A DNA stretch of 64,000 nt, taken from positions 124,001 through 188,000 of the forward strand of contig JASANG010003909.1 of NCBI GenBank assembly GCA_030248215.1. The letters run 5' to 3'. The notes under the pieces are model-generated. The model had not been told where the DNA came from and did no database searches. It was given only the letters and a program-made list of their open reading frames with translations. The translations under genes and the position numbers were made by a program. The number at the start of each line of letters is the position of its first letter. The stretch's first letter is position 1. The stretch is from Enoplolaimus lenunculus (taxonomy: Eukaryota; Nematoda; Enoplea; Enoplida; Thoracostomopsidae). Shown one piece after another: positions 1 through 12,640 of the stretch.

Positions 1-342
1 ATTAATATGGGCGTAATAATTCATAATGGTAAGCGGAAAAAGACGAAATAATGAATTAATAAAAAACTCCAAAGATTGAAAAAATATTCGGCAGGCAAAA
101 GACTGAACCTACTGAGGTATTTTTCAATCGTACAGTAAAATTGGCACATCATAGATTATAGATTTTGAATCTATTAAAGATTTCGGCGAATGTTGAAATA
201 GGTAGTAAAGTTCGAAAGAACCAGGAAATACAGCAACCCATTAAGCTATACATATGCACGTATCAAAGCTGTAGTTAAAACCTAAATATGCTACCTCAGG
301 AAATAACGAATATCCTTCAGCTGAGCACTACAGTACCGTAAC

Positions 343-1595
343 CATGGGCGTAGCCAGGATTTTTGTTTGGGAGGGCCCACACAAATACATTAAATATATA
401 GTGTGTTAATCAATTTTCATAAATAGCTAGTGCAGCAGGATGCAAAACGGAACTGGATTATACCGGAGTCGGAATCAAAACTACAAATTTTGTGACAATA
501 CGCATAATTTGTATTAACAAATATATTAGGGTATCGGTTAGAATCAATTATTATTAAAATTGCAAAATTCCGATTGATTGTGCCATCGGAATCGGAATCG
601 GAACTCAGTTTGAATCGGAAATCTAAAAGTGTAAGGCAAGCTTAAGCTCAGCCCAAGCAAGAAATATTCTTAAATTTTAAGCCTACCCTACAGCGGTCTT
701 GTGAGAAATTGGCCAGCGGAGCACTACTAAAAGAAACATGGTCTTATGTTTGTACGATTAAGCATAACTATATTTGAATGTGGGTCTTTCTTCTCGGAGC
801 GTAAACACGTCTCATGCATACATAGTTCAAAGGAAATGTGACATTCGATAGAATTTCTGTTGCAGTGGTTTAAATCAGAAGGAGACAAACCAAATCGACT
901 TATACACAAGGCCGGCGTTACGATAGTCGGCCCCCCAAAGAGGCCCACGAGGGCCCCAATAAAAGTTTAGAATAAACTTCGTGGTCAACGAAAAAAAATT
1001 TTAGTTTGCCAAAATGGAGCCCCAAGGATCGTTTCCCAATTGGTGGGTTCGGGGGGGGCACTTCCGCCGGCAACACTCATTCAGGTGGTCAACGCAAGTG
1101 TTTATTAGTCGGTAGCAATCTTCTAAACCGAATGTTTCCGTTATCCGAAATAGAAATTTAATCACAGATATCCGGATAAATAACCGGTAAAAATTGTAAG
1201 ATATAAGGATATGAAAAATATTCGATGCTCATCACTACCTAACATGCTATTTAATCCTTTTATATAAAAAATAACCCTTACCTGATCCAGGATAATGCAA
1301 CGAATTGCCCTTATTTGTAAACACCGATAATCAATGAATCTCTCAATACTGGGCGCGTTGGTTATACAACAGGTTTGATCAAAATACACGGTACAAAAAC
1401 AGTCACTACACACAACAACGCGTGAGAAAATAAATTTTGGTACATATACCTCTAAAGCAATGTCGGTTCAACAACTGCTTGTGTGTGGGAGTGAAACGCA
1501 CAGGACATCGTAGGTTCAAGTTATTCAAAACTGAAATTTTTCCAAAACCATTGGGGGGCATGGCCCCCTTGGCCCCTCTCCTGGCTACGCCCTAG
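343..1595. mobile_element. hAT-type non-autonomous element, GGGCGTAGCCAGG ends
   Basis: Left end CATGGGCGTAGCCAGGA and right end TCCTGGCTACGCCCTAG form inverted repeats. They are flanked by a perfect 8-bp direct repeat ACCGTAAC (335-342 and 1596-1603), the target duplication size of hAT transposons. No transposase frame is visible. The interior (about 730-1450) recurs inverted near 51.2-51.8 kb, so it is itself composite. Confidence 0.8.
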
Positions 1596-1745
1596 ACCGT
1601 AACCAGGTAACTTTGCTAGGGAGATTGCTGAAAAAATTGGAGGGGCCTACAATGTTGGCAGATGACATTTCACAAGCGAGGCGAAAACATTTCTCGGAAA
1701 GGAAAATTTTTTAAAACTTTGCCTCTATAAAGAATGCATTTCCAG

Positions 1746-4700
1746 TCAAGAGAAGAAATAATGAAGTCGATGAATAAAATTCGATTTTTATCCGGAACAA
1801 CCAAAACTGGCCGTGCGCTTGAAAAAGCCATTGAAACGTTTACTGACGCACGTGGTGAGTTTTTAGATGGCCCATGTAAAGATTACGGGTCTATGGATCT
1901 GGAATAAAGTAAGCTTAAGCTTTAGACTAATTGTTTTGATTGGCTTAGGCTTGGCTTAGGCAAGGCTTTAGGTATCAGCTCATTCTTACACTTAGGCTTA
2001 GACTTAGGCTTAAAAATATGCTCTGTACTACTATTTGGCCCCTGTTCTTTACATTGGCCATGAAGATTCGATCCAATGCCAGATAGTGAGTCATATATAC
2101 TGAGGCTACGTCAGACTACTACTAGAGTTAACTTGAAATTCAGTTGGCCAATGCCAACTTTTAGGGCGATACCCATTTCATTCCTGCAATCAGCTTGGCC
2201 CCATAACACAGCAAGGCCCTTTTGAGTACTAGAAATCAGCACAGGGTTAAAACTTGACTTTATACCCTTAGGGAAAACATTATTGGATGTATTAGGGAGA
2301 TATTACTTGATCCAAGATAGCTGTGGTCCTACGGGAAAGTTCCCGAATACTCCAGTAAGCAATCTCAAGAACCCCAATGACGGATATGTCATTTATGTCA
2401 CGACGGTGGATAACATTGCCGTGTTCTGTTATATGACTTATCCGTTATATCATTTTGCGACCGGGGATAAATTTATAATTTATTTGTTGTTTTCAGTCGC
2501 ATACAGCCACGCCGTGCAGTATAACTGTTCAGCGCATATGAGGCACAGTTAATGAACGACACAGCGCGCGTTAGCCATGCATTAAACGGTTATAAAGGCA
2601 CGGTGGTTATAGCACGGCTTTTAACTATGTGTGCCAAGGTGCAATAGAATATAAGATACAACGAAAATCAGGGTGCATTCTTTTCTACACAAAATATGCC
2701 CAGTTGCATACTATTTTCTATAAAAGTGATCATCCACTGTTTCTTTTATACCAGTTCCTGGTTGCGGAACTGATTTCGCTAAAGAGTGCGTAGCAGCTAT
2801 TTATTGTCATAGGGCAATAAGTGTTGTACAACCTGGATATTTTCAAATTAATTTAGTTTTAGGGTCGAGAATGGACGTTGATGACGTCACTAAAGTTATC
2901 GTTTTGGTATCCGACGGATATTCACAAGATGATGCAGTTACACCGGCAAAGGTATACACAGGGGCCGGTTTCTGAAATGTGTGTAGCACCTGTCACCTGT
3001 TGGAAATAGGTATTATATCTTTCAAAACTAGCCAATGATGAGCGTCGAAAATTCGCTTGGCGGAGTGTGGGTTATAAATAAGGAGAGGCCAAATAAATAT
3101 CAGTCCCCCTCTTATTCGTGTCACTACAGTACCAAGACCTTAAATAACCATGAGGTTGTTAAAGTGTTAACAAATTTTCTCGCTCGCTGCACTCACTGTC
3201 CTATAATTTTACGTAAGCTAACTTACCCGAAATGATATATTCGAGAACGGTTTTAAAAACTGCTTTGGAATGAGATGTGCCGTGCGCTGTCTCAAAATAT
3301 TTCACTGTGCGCCAAGTGTGATTCATTTTAAAGATGGGTTCACTTTGTAGGTTCACCATTTTGTAACGTTTGTGTGACACTTTTGAAAGGGTGTCCTCGC
3401 AGCTATTTAATCACTAGCGCGACCTCGAAAAACATCAGATCAAACACCAGCAAACTCTGGACCCACTTCTACGTTGGGATTACCACCATGGAGTTTGGAG
3501 GGAGCCCCCACACCTGTCTGCTTCGACACTGTTGAGGTCCACAAAGACACAAAAACGCTTAAACCAAATGCTTATAATGAGCATTTGTCCTAGGGAATAC
3601 TTCCTTTTGCAGGATAATCTTGTTTGTCATATTTTTCACAAAACAATGTGATTTTGGCGAAATAACGCTCTTTAGCATTCGACCATTTTAGCTACTTAAT
3701 TGTGCCCCCCAATATTACTGTTGTGACCGAATAAGAGGGGGACTGATATATATTTGGCCTTTCCAGAGGGTACCCCCTTGTTATTCGGTTCCGGACTGTA
3801 TTGCAACTATCCGTTGAATTAAACGTTTTTTGCCTTGCATCAAAAGCTTGAGCAATAATGCAAAGTTATACTTTAGAATGTTATTTTCAAAACTTAAGTA
3901 CGCTTTAAGTTTCGAAGTCAACTTTATTCGGTCCTGGAGTCATTTATGGGTCATCCACGTAATACTGTCTACGCTACTGTAAAAAATTGTCCACACCCCT
4001 GGTTTCAAGGGCTGGACAAAACGACATTGTTCTTACGATGTTAAGACTTTACACAAGGTGTACCTAGCTAGATTGTTTTGGCAGTAGTCCCTTCGAAGGG
4101 ACTAAGGACAAATTAGACACTGTCTGGACACAGTGTCTGACATCGGGAGGTCCGAAAAAGAGCTTGTTGACAGTCCACAGCCCGTAACTAGGGCTTGTTT
4201 TAAAAACGTTGCAGTGTTCTAAAAATTTACTTTCTTAAAAATTAACTGCAACCAGAAATTTTTAAAAGAGGGGGCAGGAAGGTTTTTGCCGGTAAAAGAT
4301 AACTTGTAAGAGAACGTCCCGCCCCATTCAAGCAGAGCAGGTTAGAATATAATAACTCTGGTATACCAGAAAGTTAAACCCCGGTGTCCCTGTCGAAAAC
4401 AAACTTTGTCGTGACCGGTGAGGGGGGGCGGCGGCTGGGGTGTAAATATATAGCTCCGGAACCCTACACTGTTGTCCCCCAGGGGAGGACGGGCGAGTGG
4501 GAACCCTTTAACGTCGCACACCAAGCCCAACGGTAGTTGCACCCTTCTTTCGCCCGTGGTCGCGGCATACTCAATATTAAGCTCTACAATAGTCCCTTCA
4601 GACAGACTCTGTAAAACAGAGTCCCTTGAAACAGACTCTTTAGGTGACTAAACAGAGTCTGTTCTGACAGACTCGGGACAAAACAGTTGTCCTTCATATG

Positions 4701-7700
4701 ACGCATCGACAGTGTAGCATGGGTATGGACGGCAATGTGACAAAGTATAGGCTGTTTAGAGGGTATGCTAGTTGTCCGGAAGGTCTATACAGGATATGGG
4801 TGACATTTGGACATGTCATTTAGTAACACTACAACTACAAAGTGAGGGGCTCGTAAGTGGGGACAATTTTTTACAGTAGCGTAAACAGTATAACGTGGAT
4901 GACCCATTATGCGCTACAATTCGGGATAATTGTCATTTATGAACTCTAATTAGGGTTTAGGGACTGTATCCGCTTACGTACTCTTATTAGGGATACGGAC
5001 TAATATTGCTCGGGACACAAAATGGGAACCCCCCTCTTATTACCGCCCCCCTCTTATTCGGGTCAACACAGTAATTTGCTTCCGGCGCCGTTGTAACACA
5101 ACACTTCGTCACCTGACATCGCGTCGCTCGTCAACTTGTAATTCAAAATTTTAGCAACTCTACAATTCGTCGCCCATCGTTATGCTTAGGTTTAGGCTTA
5201 GCACTGCGCTTTGGATTATTCTACGATTTGTTAATAGGCATTAGGGCACTGTTGGGCGACCAGTTGTCAATCGACGAATTGTCATAGATTCATTTTAATG
5301 TAGGACCTTCGCGAAAAGGGTATAGAACTATTTGCGCTTGGAATCGGATCATACGTGGCAATAGATGAATTGCTCAAAATCACTGGCGATAAATCGAAAA
5401 CGTTCAGAAACAATTCTGTCGATGCGTTTGTGAAAGAATTTCGAAAACTTGCCGTTGGAGAACGTTGCGAATATATCAAAGGTAAGCCAGTCGGTTGCGA
5501 GAAACAGGAACTAGGAACACTGAACGTATGAATACGAAAAAATATCCAAATACTTATGGCGGCGCTATACTTTTGATGACGTCAGGCACTGAGTGTCACC
5601 GTCCAGCACCGTTCGGCACAGTACCGTAACACACGTCTATTGCCGTATGGCACAGCATATCAATTTGAAAACAAAAGTTTTTTAACGTGTGATGAAGCAC
5701 AACAAGTATAGCACCATCCTTATTCGAAGAGAAAACTATATTTTCCAAACATGAGAAATTTGAGCAACCACAAATGCCAGATTATTTTAAGCTAAATTAA
5801 TGAATGGATAATAAGCGACAGTCAGTTCATTTATCATACAATAGTAGTTCCAATCCCGTTTCAAGAAACAGAAAATTTTTTAACAATTTTATATTTAAAA
5901 TACCTAAACATCTCCGATTTTAAGAATACGGTTGAAAAAATATGTATACGCTCAGACAAACGAATTGTGGGGCATGACATGTCGTCTTTATAGCATCACC
6001 CTTGGTTTTGATGACAACGGATAAAAAGAAGCTCAAATAAGTGCTTATCTAATGGATTACAAATTCCAAAATATGAATAGGGTTACAGTTATTAAGAGTC
6101 CTGCGAGATTGCAGGACCGCGTGGTGCCGAAATCACCTGTACAGATACATCGATCAGTGTTGATATCTTGGCGAAAAATCCATTTCGTGGTCATTTATAC
6201 GTGAAAGGCTTTTATCAACGTCCTGGCTGTTCGGTTCAAGCGCATAACAGCAACTCATTAATGTTGACGATTCCGTTAACACACTGCGGTATACAGCAAC
6301 AGTTTATGGTAGGTCGTCGAAAAGCATTATTAGATTAATTATCTTTAGGGTTGCGCTATGCTTGCCGTACGGCGCCGTCCAACGCCATACGGTATAATAC
6401 GTGAGTATAATTCCAGTACGACACCGCACCGTGACGCATAGTAACGGACAGCGCCGAACGGCATAAATAATTAAAAAGTATAGCGCAACCCTTAATAGTA
6501 AATGAAGGCTTAATAGGCTTAACTTTCCCGAAATCTTAAAATACGAAAAAACCAAATTCGACCATATCCCGAAATCCCAAAATCCCACCTTCGACCATGT
6601 CCTGAAATCAAAAAATCCCACCTTCGGCCATATTCCGAAATTCAAAATTCCTAAAATCCGGCATACGACCATATCCTGAAATCTCAAAATCTCTTCTTCG
6701 ACCATATCCCGAAATCCCACCTTCGATCATATCCCGAAATCCCACATATTCCCAAACTTCTAGCTTTCACCATATCTCAAACTCTTGTAATGGGATGGTG
6801 GGATTTTGAGACGGCAGCAAGGTTAACATGGGCCATAATAATGATGATAATAATAATAATACAAAAAACAGACTTGGCTCACTAACTGGTTGCACTGAAC
6901 CTATGATCACAACATTATGTTTTACCCGCACGATCTTAGGATTTAAATTCAACTAGCAAAACCATGCCTAACTTCAAACGCACCAAGCCATTTCAATGCC
7001 TTCAAAATTCAAATCACCATAAATTCACTACACTGTAAATTCCCATGAGTTTATTAATCATCTCGCAGAGGGAATTATTCATTATCACCGCACTCCAGCG
7101 GTGACTGTTTTTGCGCTGGCGGCAATCTTCAAAGAAACATGTGTTGTAAATAGGGAAGAACATTTTGTAACTCTGCTATTAGTAAATTCCAGGCTAGAAT
7201 TTTTCGCAAACATACACCAGGGATCGACTGGATATACGGTTCCGGTTTAATATCCGGGAAATAACAGATATCAGTATCCGGTAACGGTACGCGGAATAAA
7301 AATACCGGATATTCACAATCGTGTTGCCGTGCGGGGAGTCTCATTAAACCAGTTTTTACAAGCGGACACATTTAATTTTAACACCTTGCCGGAATTGCTT
7401 CCGAATTTTCGTCTCACAATCTTGGTTTACGCAGTTGCTAGCGAAGTGACAGTCCGGTAATGGGCAAAGCTCTGGCTTAGTCGCTTGTGCATTTTTGGCA
7501 AGTCTACATTCTTCCAAACGATAAAGCTTTCTGCCTGTGACGACCTTGTTGGAAACCAGCATCACATATTGAAGCTAAATAAATTAATTGTGTGCGTGTT
7601 TAAAATTTGAATTCTATGCAATGTTTGAAGGTTAAAAGTAGGTTTGTGTGCTGGTATAGCACGTTTCTGCAGCTAAACTCATTTGTTTCGCTCTGAAAAC

Positions 7701-10700
7701 TAAGGCCCAACGACACCTTACTACTCTGTACGTCGAGAATATGACTGCAGGTTTCGCTGTTCGTTGAAGCTAATTTTAAGAGATTCGCTCCAGTTAGCCG
7801 AAACAAAGGTCAGCTTTGTGACCTGGGAAATGGCACATAACGTAATTTTTAGAATCGTATCAATATGTTCAGCGCCTCCCTTTTATTGAAATTGGTCAAG
7901 GTCATCTCGTATTGTTTTTTATCCATCGGAGAGTGCAATTCAGGCAAATTTTTACGTGAATGAAAAACCCTCACTTATTATTTGAATTATTTTAGGTGCG
8001 CGTAGCTCAGGGTGCAACCGGAATTACAATTTACCGGAACCGGAACCGGAACCGGAATTTGAAAATTTTACCGGAACCGGAACCGGAACCGGAAAGCGAA
8101 AAATGCATATCACCAAAAATTTCATTTTAATCTTATTTTTTGCTCTATTATTTGTGAAATAACCTTAGTCGAACATAGGTATTTATTTTATTTGTTGTAT
8201 TTTAGATTTTCATCATAGACTGAAGTGAAATCCACCATCAATGGCTTATATTCGGAGTACAAGTGGCTTTCAAAAGAGATTCTTATTAAATTAGCAAAGT
8301 TAAGAAAACAGCCAAATTATAATACCGGAATTTTTAAATCCGGTAAAAATTTACCGGAACCGGAACCGGAAGGTGAAAAAATGCCGGAACCGGAACCGGA
8401 ACCGGGATTCCGGTTGCACCCTGGCGTAGCTAGATTCCACTCTTTCTGAGTTTTAAAATTAACTTACTGGAATTTACAGTGATTATTGATGGGCATCAGA
8501 TATTTTATCGTATCCGGATATCCGGAAATTTTTGCCGGATATTTATCCGCATATATCCGGATATCCAAAAATCGATTTTTCAGTTGATTGTTTTGTCTCC
8601 GGTTCTATCGAATATCTCCCTTCCCTCGAACTATATATACATGAGTGGTTTTACGACTCAAGAAGAAAGAACCACCTTAATATATATGCTAAATCGTACA
8701 AACATCAACCCGTTACTTTTAGTGGTGCCCCGCTTTTAGCGACGGATCCAGAAATTTCTGACGGCGTCAGGCTCGTAAGGGGAAAGATTGTAATGTAGGA
8801 ACCATACAATTTTTTACAGAAAAACTTTCTGATTGGGGAAAGTTGTAAGGGAGAGAAAACCTTATCTTTTTATCACAAAAAATTTCCTGAAGGGAAACGG
8901 CGGATATCCGGATACAAGTTTCTTTTCGAATACATCCGGATATTTTTCATATCCGAATATCCGGTGCCCATCTATAACAGTGATACTTGCAGTTCAACCC
9001 ACGCGGAATCCTATTTGAAACGACAGTAATGTTAAAATTTCACGAAGAACTGTCAACAAAAATCGACAGGGCGTTCTATGTCCGATGTTTCTACTCTGAT
9101 GAGCATCGGTTTTCAACCGCCCCCATCGGATCAGAGACGCCGTTGAGGTCTGGCGAACTGCTTGGCCACAGGGAGTCTGGCGAGCCGTTCGAACGTGGAA
9201 ACTACACAGATTATGACGTCGTCAATGACGTTGAAGATCGTGAGAAAACTGAGAAAACTCATTTGGCTGCTTCGAATCGAAATTTAAGACGCCGTCCAGC
9301 TAAAAATGGGAAAGGGTAAGAAAGTAACTTGGGTGTCGAGTAAAGACAGCAGGGCAATAATTGTTTCAAAGATTCGGGGACAGGCTAAAGTGTTTACTTC
9401 AGATATCAGACTGTGGTATATTGTTATTAATGCGTTAAAGCTAACCACCATATTACGAAAATTGAAGTACTTCAAAAATAAATGATTGTTGATTCTTCTA
9501 AGTTTTATGTAGTTGAGGAATAAGCTTACAATCAAGCGAACTCTTTGCTCAGCAGAGCAAATCTCCCAACGAATATACAATTAACTCTTCGTTAGTTCAG
9601 AAGTCACACAACTTATCGAAAAATATTAATAGGTGCTACACACATTTGAGAATGGAGGCAAATATTTCAGAACGAAAAAAGAAATGATGTACCCGGCGTG
9701 GACAATGCGACTACCATGCGCATACACAATGCGGCATAACAGTCCCGACGGTTGCCTAATAACTCACGCAAGCATTGGCGAACGCATATTTCATAGATTT
9801 GAGTGTGATTCAAGTAAAGGAATTGTGTCAGAAATGAAACGCTTCTTAAAAAACTTGACGTTAAAATAACGAAAAAACGAGTGTATTCTAATTCAAACAA
9901 GTGCGTAACAAACAAAAATTAAGGTTCAAACGCTAAAAAACACAAAATTTAATTTCGAAGATTTGTGACATTTAAACCACTGAACTTGTTGTATCACATG
10001 CTTGTAAAAGTTGAAATATTTCGTCTCAAACCAGGCAAGCCAGCTTCAATTATATATCTAGCCAAAATGTTAAACAAAAAATGCTGCACAGTTTTCAGGA
10101 ATAACAAGTTTTTTTGGAGGAATGCTTTCTTGTTGCCAATTTACAACCACGTTGACAATTTAATAAAATTACTAAACTTTAAGTTTACGCTTTGCTTTCG
10201 CCTAAGGTGCGAGGCTTAAGATTGTTCTAATCTTCTTCATAGGCACCAATGGACGAAAAATATAAAAAATATCGGCAATTTTGTCAATGTTACAGGTTTA
10301 ATTGGAACCGAATACAAAATGCTTGTTCACAGCTGCTACATCACTGATGGTGAAATTGAATTCGCCCGTCAACGGAAAGTTATTAATCGAGAAGGGTATG
10401 CATTTCTTGGGGTACATGTTAATACTACTATTTCTTCACTTTTACACTTGATCCTCAATTTGTCCGTATACTGGTAAACAAATGCTACTTACAAAACTAG
10501 TTCACAGTTTGCAACTAGCAAATTTTACGTAGGATAAAAATAGGACCGCTTTTAGAAACAATTAGAAAATACTACGAACAATTTCAAGCTATGGAGCCCG
10601 AAGAGGTTCTATGATTCGAACATCGGGCTCTTGGATGGGTGAGTGGGTTCACTTTCACGACCCAGCTATTAGAGCTTGGCGGTCGAACAAGAATATGTTC

Positions 10701-12525
10701 TCACGTCTTAGTAAGGGTTGCGCTATACATAGTGCGGTGTGCGCCGACGTACGCCCCCGCGTGGCCCCATAAATTTTTTATTAAAATTACGCCCCCGCGT
10801 GGCCCCATAAATTTTTTATTAAAATTTGTTGCATGCCACAAAATAGATTTTGCCTATAATTTTGTTAATAACGCATAGCGGCGTGCGGCGGCGTCCGGGA
10901 TACTAAAAAGCATAGCGCAACACAGATATAATTGTTCAACACAGTGCACTGTGTATTTGCGTGTATAACAACAGTTAACATAGTTCCTCACGGTATACTC
11001 TATGCGAGAATGCGTTCTGTGCGAAACTAAAATCGACCATGATCGATCGCATTTAAAATTAGAAAAAATAAAAATTAACAATTTCAGCTGCTCAATCGAT
11101 CCATCAATTTTGCCGTCACCGGAGTACGAACCTGACAACGGTGTTATGTTGGCGACCGTTGAAAGTCAAGTTGCAAAATTCGCAGATCAACCCAATCTTC
11201 AATTTAAATGTTCGATTCAGTTGTGTAACTTATTCAAAGGCGAATGTGACGGAATATATGTAAGTTTATATCGGAACAAAACTAAAACATTTTAAAAACT
11301 TTAAACCTAACATTAATTTTTTCCCTATATTTTTACTATCCGTTTACTCACTGGCAGTGCTATTTATGCATAAGGATTAATATTTTTGTTTTTAATTAGT
11401 GCAGAGTTCTTACCTACTGCAAAACTTGTGTAAACATGTAAGTCATATGAAGAACGCGTAAAGGTGCTCAAAAGTCTAAAATCAAATATCACATTTCAGC
11501 CACCAAAATGCAGCGATCATGTAACAAAAAAAGCACGTGCCAAACGTGAAGCATCACTACAAAACGCTAAACAAATGCAACAAATGTTCAATTTAATCCA
11601 CGCTCGAGCGAACGATGCAAACCCAACGACATTTTTAGGAATCGCAATGGGCCACGAAGTCCCTCAAGGCGTTCGCCAGAACAATTTACTAGTCCGAGAT
11701 GCTAAAACCAACCAGATTATGCGAGCAGGCCCTCGCCTTATAGGGTCACAAGCATGGCAAACCTACAAAGGCCCCCTAGCATTAACTTATCCCTCAGACT
11801 CTGCCGATTGGAGCCAAGAATTATCATCAAACGTTTCCATTTCAACCACCACCACCACAACAACAACCACAAGAGTACCAACTGATTTTGAAATTGCTCA
11901 AAACGAATGGTTCAATTTCTATTTCAACACCGCTGACTCACCTCCTGCCACAGATCCCCCGGATGGTTCCAAAACTCTTCCACAGGCAGAGGCAGCACCA
12001 ACCTCACCGGTCCCAAAAGCAACTTTCAAACCGTTCCAAACTGCTCAACCAAACGAGCTTGAAACATCTGTCACTCGCCCTAAAAATCAAAACAACACCC
12101 TATCAACATCTGATCTTCTCGCTCACAAAATGTCAATTTTTACCTCCACCCCAGGCTCTTTCTCTGCCTCTCATCAAACCCAACTGAATCAGCTTAGCTC
12201 ATTGGCCCCTTCAAATCCAAGCCCCCAAACTTCGGTAACACTAGCTTCAGCACAACTAAAGTTTCAGTCAAACAAGCCTTCGTTTAAACTACCCGGCCTT
12301 GCTCAGGTCCTACTAAACGCAATTGATTTTAGTAATGTCGAACTTAAATCAAATATGGCAATGGTTGCAGAAGTCGAAGAGGACCCACAAACCCTTTACT
12401 ACTCATCGTCTGTTCCCCGACTGAGGTACTGTGACTCTGTGGCGTCGGATACTTTAAACGAATTTGATGAATCAGATTTGTTTCAAGTACTTGACGACAT
12501 TTCGTTGCAGCGACGATTTAAATAA
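1746..12525 (+). CDS. cut-6: CUT-6-like VWA + ZP cuticlin (5' partial, one short exon not located)
   Basis: Nine exons seen: 1746-1854, 2863-2951, 5304-5481, 6115-6288, 8993-9315, 9671-9813, 10296-10395, 11088-11259, 11500-12525. Exons 1-3 give the C-terminal half of a von Willebrand A domain, with frames reading SREEIMKSMNKIRFLSGTTK, then VIVLVSDGYSQDDAV, then IELFALGIGSYVAIDELLKI and FRKLAVGERC. Exon 4 starts the ZP domain (NPFRGHLYVKGFYQRPGC). Later exons hold FNPRGILFETTVMLKFHEEL, IDRAFYVRCFY, ASIGERIFHRFECDS, LVHSCYITDGE and FADQPNLQFKCSIQLC. The last exon opens with a furin-type RAKR site (about residue 15) followed by some 325 residues rich in Thr, Pro, Ser and Gln. Nematode cuticlins of this kind are secreted, cleaved and polymerised in the cuticle; CUT-6 is the known VWA+ZP member. 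The VWA start (MIDAS strand) was not found, and the intron phases demand one short exon between 6289 and 8992. No C-terminal membrane segment is visible. The domain call is firm; exon ends are by eye. Confidence 0.85.
1869..2059. mobile_element. MITE with internal TTAGGC telomere-like blocks
   Basis: The ends GGCCCATGTAAAGA and TTCTTTACATTGGCC are inverted repeats. The interior carries several degenerate TTAGGC units, such as GGCTTAGGCTTGGCTTAGGC. It sits 14 bp after the splice donor of the VWA exon that ends at 1854. The flanks (TTTTAGAT and ATGAAGAT) match only partly, so the target duplication is decayed here. Confidence 0.65.
3081..3129 (-). mobile_element. Fragment of the CTGTAGTGACCCGAATAAG element
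   Basis: This is the terminal piece only. It reads AGGAGAGGCC, then a subterminal block, then CCTCTTATTCGTGTCACTACAG followed by TA. It matches the right end of the longer copies at 3718-5071 and 44931-51010. Confidence 0.6.
3718..5071. mobile_element. TA-target TIR element (CTGTAGTGACCCGAATAAG family), with a nested insertion
   Basis: It begins CTGTTGTGACCGAATAAGAG and ends CTCTTATTCGGGTCAACACAG, with TA on both sides, as expected for Tc1/mariner-type targets. The subterminal text (GACTGATATATATTTGGCC on one side, a phrase rich in AGAGTCCGTA-like units on the other) recurs at 13993, 32760, 44931, 50690-51010 and 52007. About 960 bp inside (3947-4906) is a second transposon. No transposase seen. 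Confidence 0.75.
3947..4906. mobile_element. Harbinger-like MITE (TGGGTCATCCACGT ends, TTA target) nested in 3718-5071
   Basis: The inverted ends are TGGGTCATCCACGTAATACT and its complement ATAACGTGGATGACCCA; the repeat runs about 45 bp. It is flanked by TTA (3944-3946 and 4907-4909). The unoccupied equivalent at 33050-33062 reads CATTCATGCGCTACAATT, which confirms the insertion point. A TWA target fits the PIF/Harbinger superfamily. A second copy lies at 26004-26491. The interior has short AGAGTC-type inverted repeats but no transposase. Confidence 0.75.
6348..6491. mobile_element. Short palindromic MITE, GGGTTGCGCTAT ends, TTA target
   Basis: It begins GGGTTGCGCTATGCTTGCCG and ends AGTATAGCGCAACCC, flanked by TTA on both sides (6345-6347 and 6492-6494). 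The 144-bp body is a near-palindrome of CCGTACGGCGCCG-like words. Related pieces appear near 5565, 10715, 14450 and 56310. Confidence 0.7.
6538..6775. repeat. Degenerate tandem repeat, CGACCATATCCCGAAATCCC unit
   Basis: The motif CGACCATATCCCGAAATCCC and close variants recur about every 25-45 bases, at least six times. A long open frame on the minus strand here is a by-product of the repeat. It lies in an intron of the cuticlin-like gene. Confidence 0.7.
8008..8423. mobile_element. hAT MITE with CCGGAA hexamer arrays, CAGGGTGCAACCGGAAT ends
   Basis: The left end CAGGGTGCAACCGGAATT and right end ATTCCGGTTGCACCCTG are inverted repeats. The flanking 8-bp duplication GCGTAGCT is perfect (8000-8007 and 8424-8431). 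Runs of the hexamer GGAACC lie next to both ends. 416 bp, no reading frame of note. The second complete copy is at 52372-52715. Confidence 0.88.
8486..8974. mobile_element. TA-target MITE with GGATATCC-rich ends
   Basis: It begins TTGATGGGCATCAGATATTT and ends GAATATCCGGTGCCCATCTA, flanked by TA on both sides. The arms are rich in GGATATCC. Its right end lies 16 bp before the acceptor AG of the ZP exon starting at 8993, so it probably supplies part of that intron's 3' signal region. Confidence 0.65.
10715..10923. mobile_element. GGGTTGCGCTAT MITE copy with an internal 45-bp duplication
   Basis: It starts GGGTTGCGCTATACATAGTG after TAA and ends AAGCATAGCGCAACAC. The phrase ACGCCCCCGCGTGGCCCCAT plus its A/T-rich tail occurs twice in tandem (about 10749-10831). 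It belongs to the same family as 6348-6491. It sits in the intron before the ZP exon at 11088. Confidence 0.6.
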
Positions 12526-12640
12526 TTTTTTAAATTTGACGAAAGAAACGAGACCCGGGTGGCCCGGTTATAACTTCAACGCCGCATTTAAAGTTGAAAA
12601 TTTTAGTTCAACTGAGGTGCTGAAAAATTCATCCAACTTC

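Noticed and set aside
81-300. Missing N-terminal VWA exon near the left edge
   Set aside because: Short frames here do not show the D-x-S-x-S metal-binding motif or VWA strands; the exon probably lies outside the window.
7356-7565. Cys-rich minus-strand frame (CPLPDCHFASNC)
   Set aside because: No supported splice partners and no family recognised; it lies in an intron of the plus-strand gene.
8718-8798. A GACGGATCCAG word as another end of the TGGCGGATCC hAT family
   Set aside because: Only one end is present and no 8-bp duplication could be paired; it may be internal to the 8486-8974 element.
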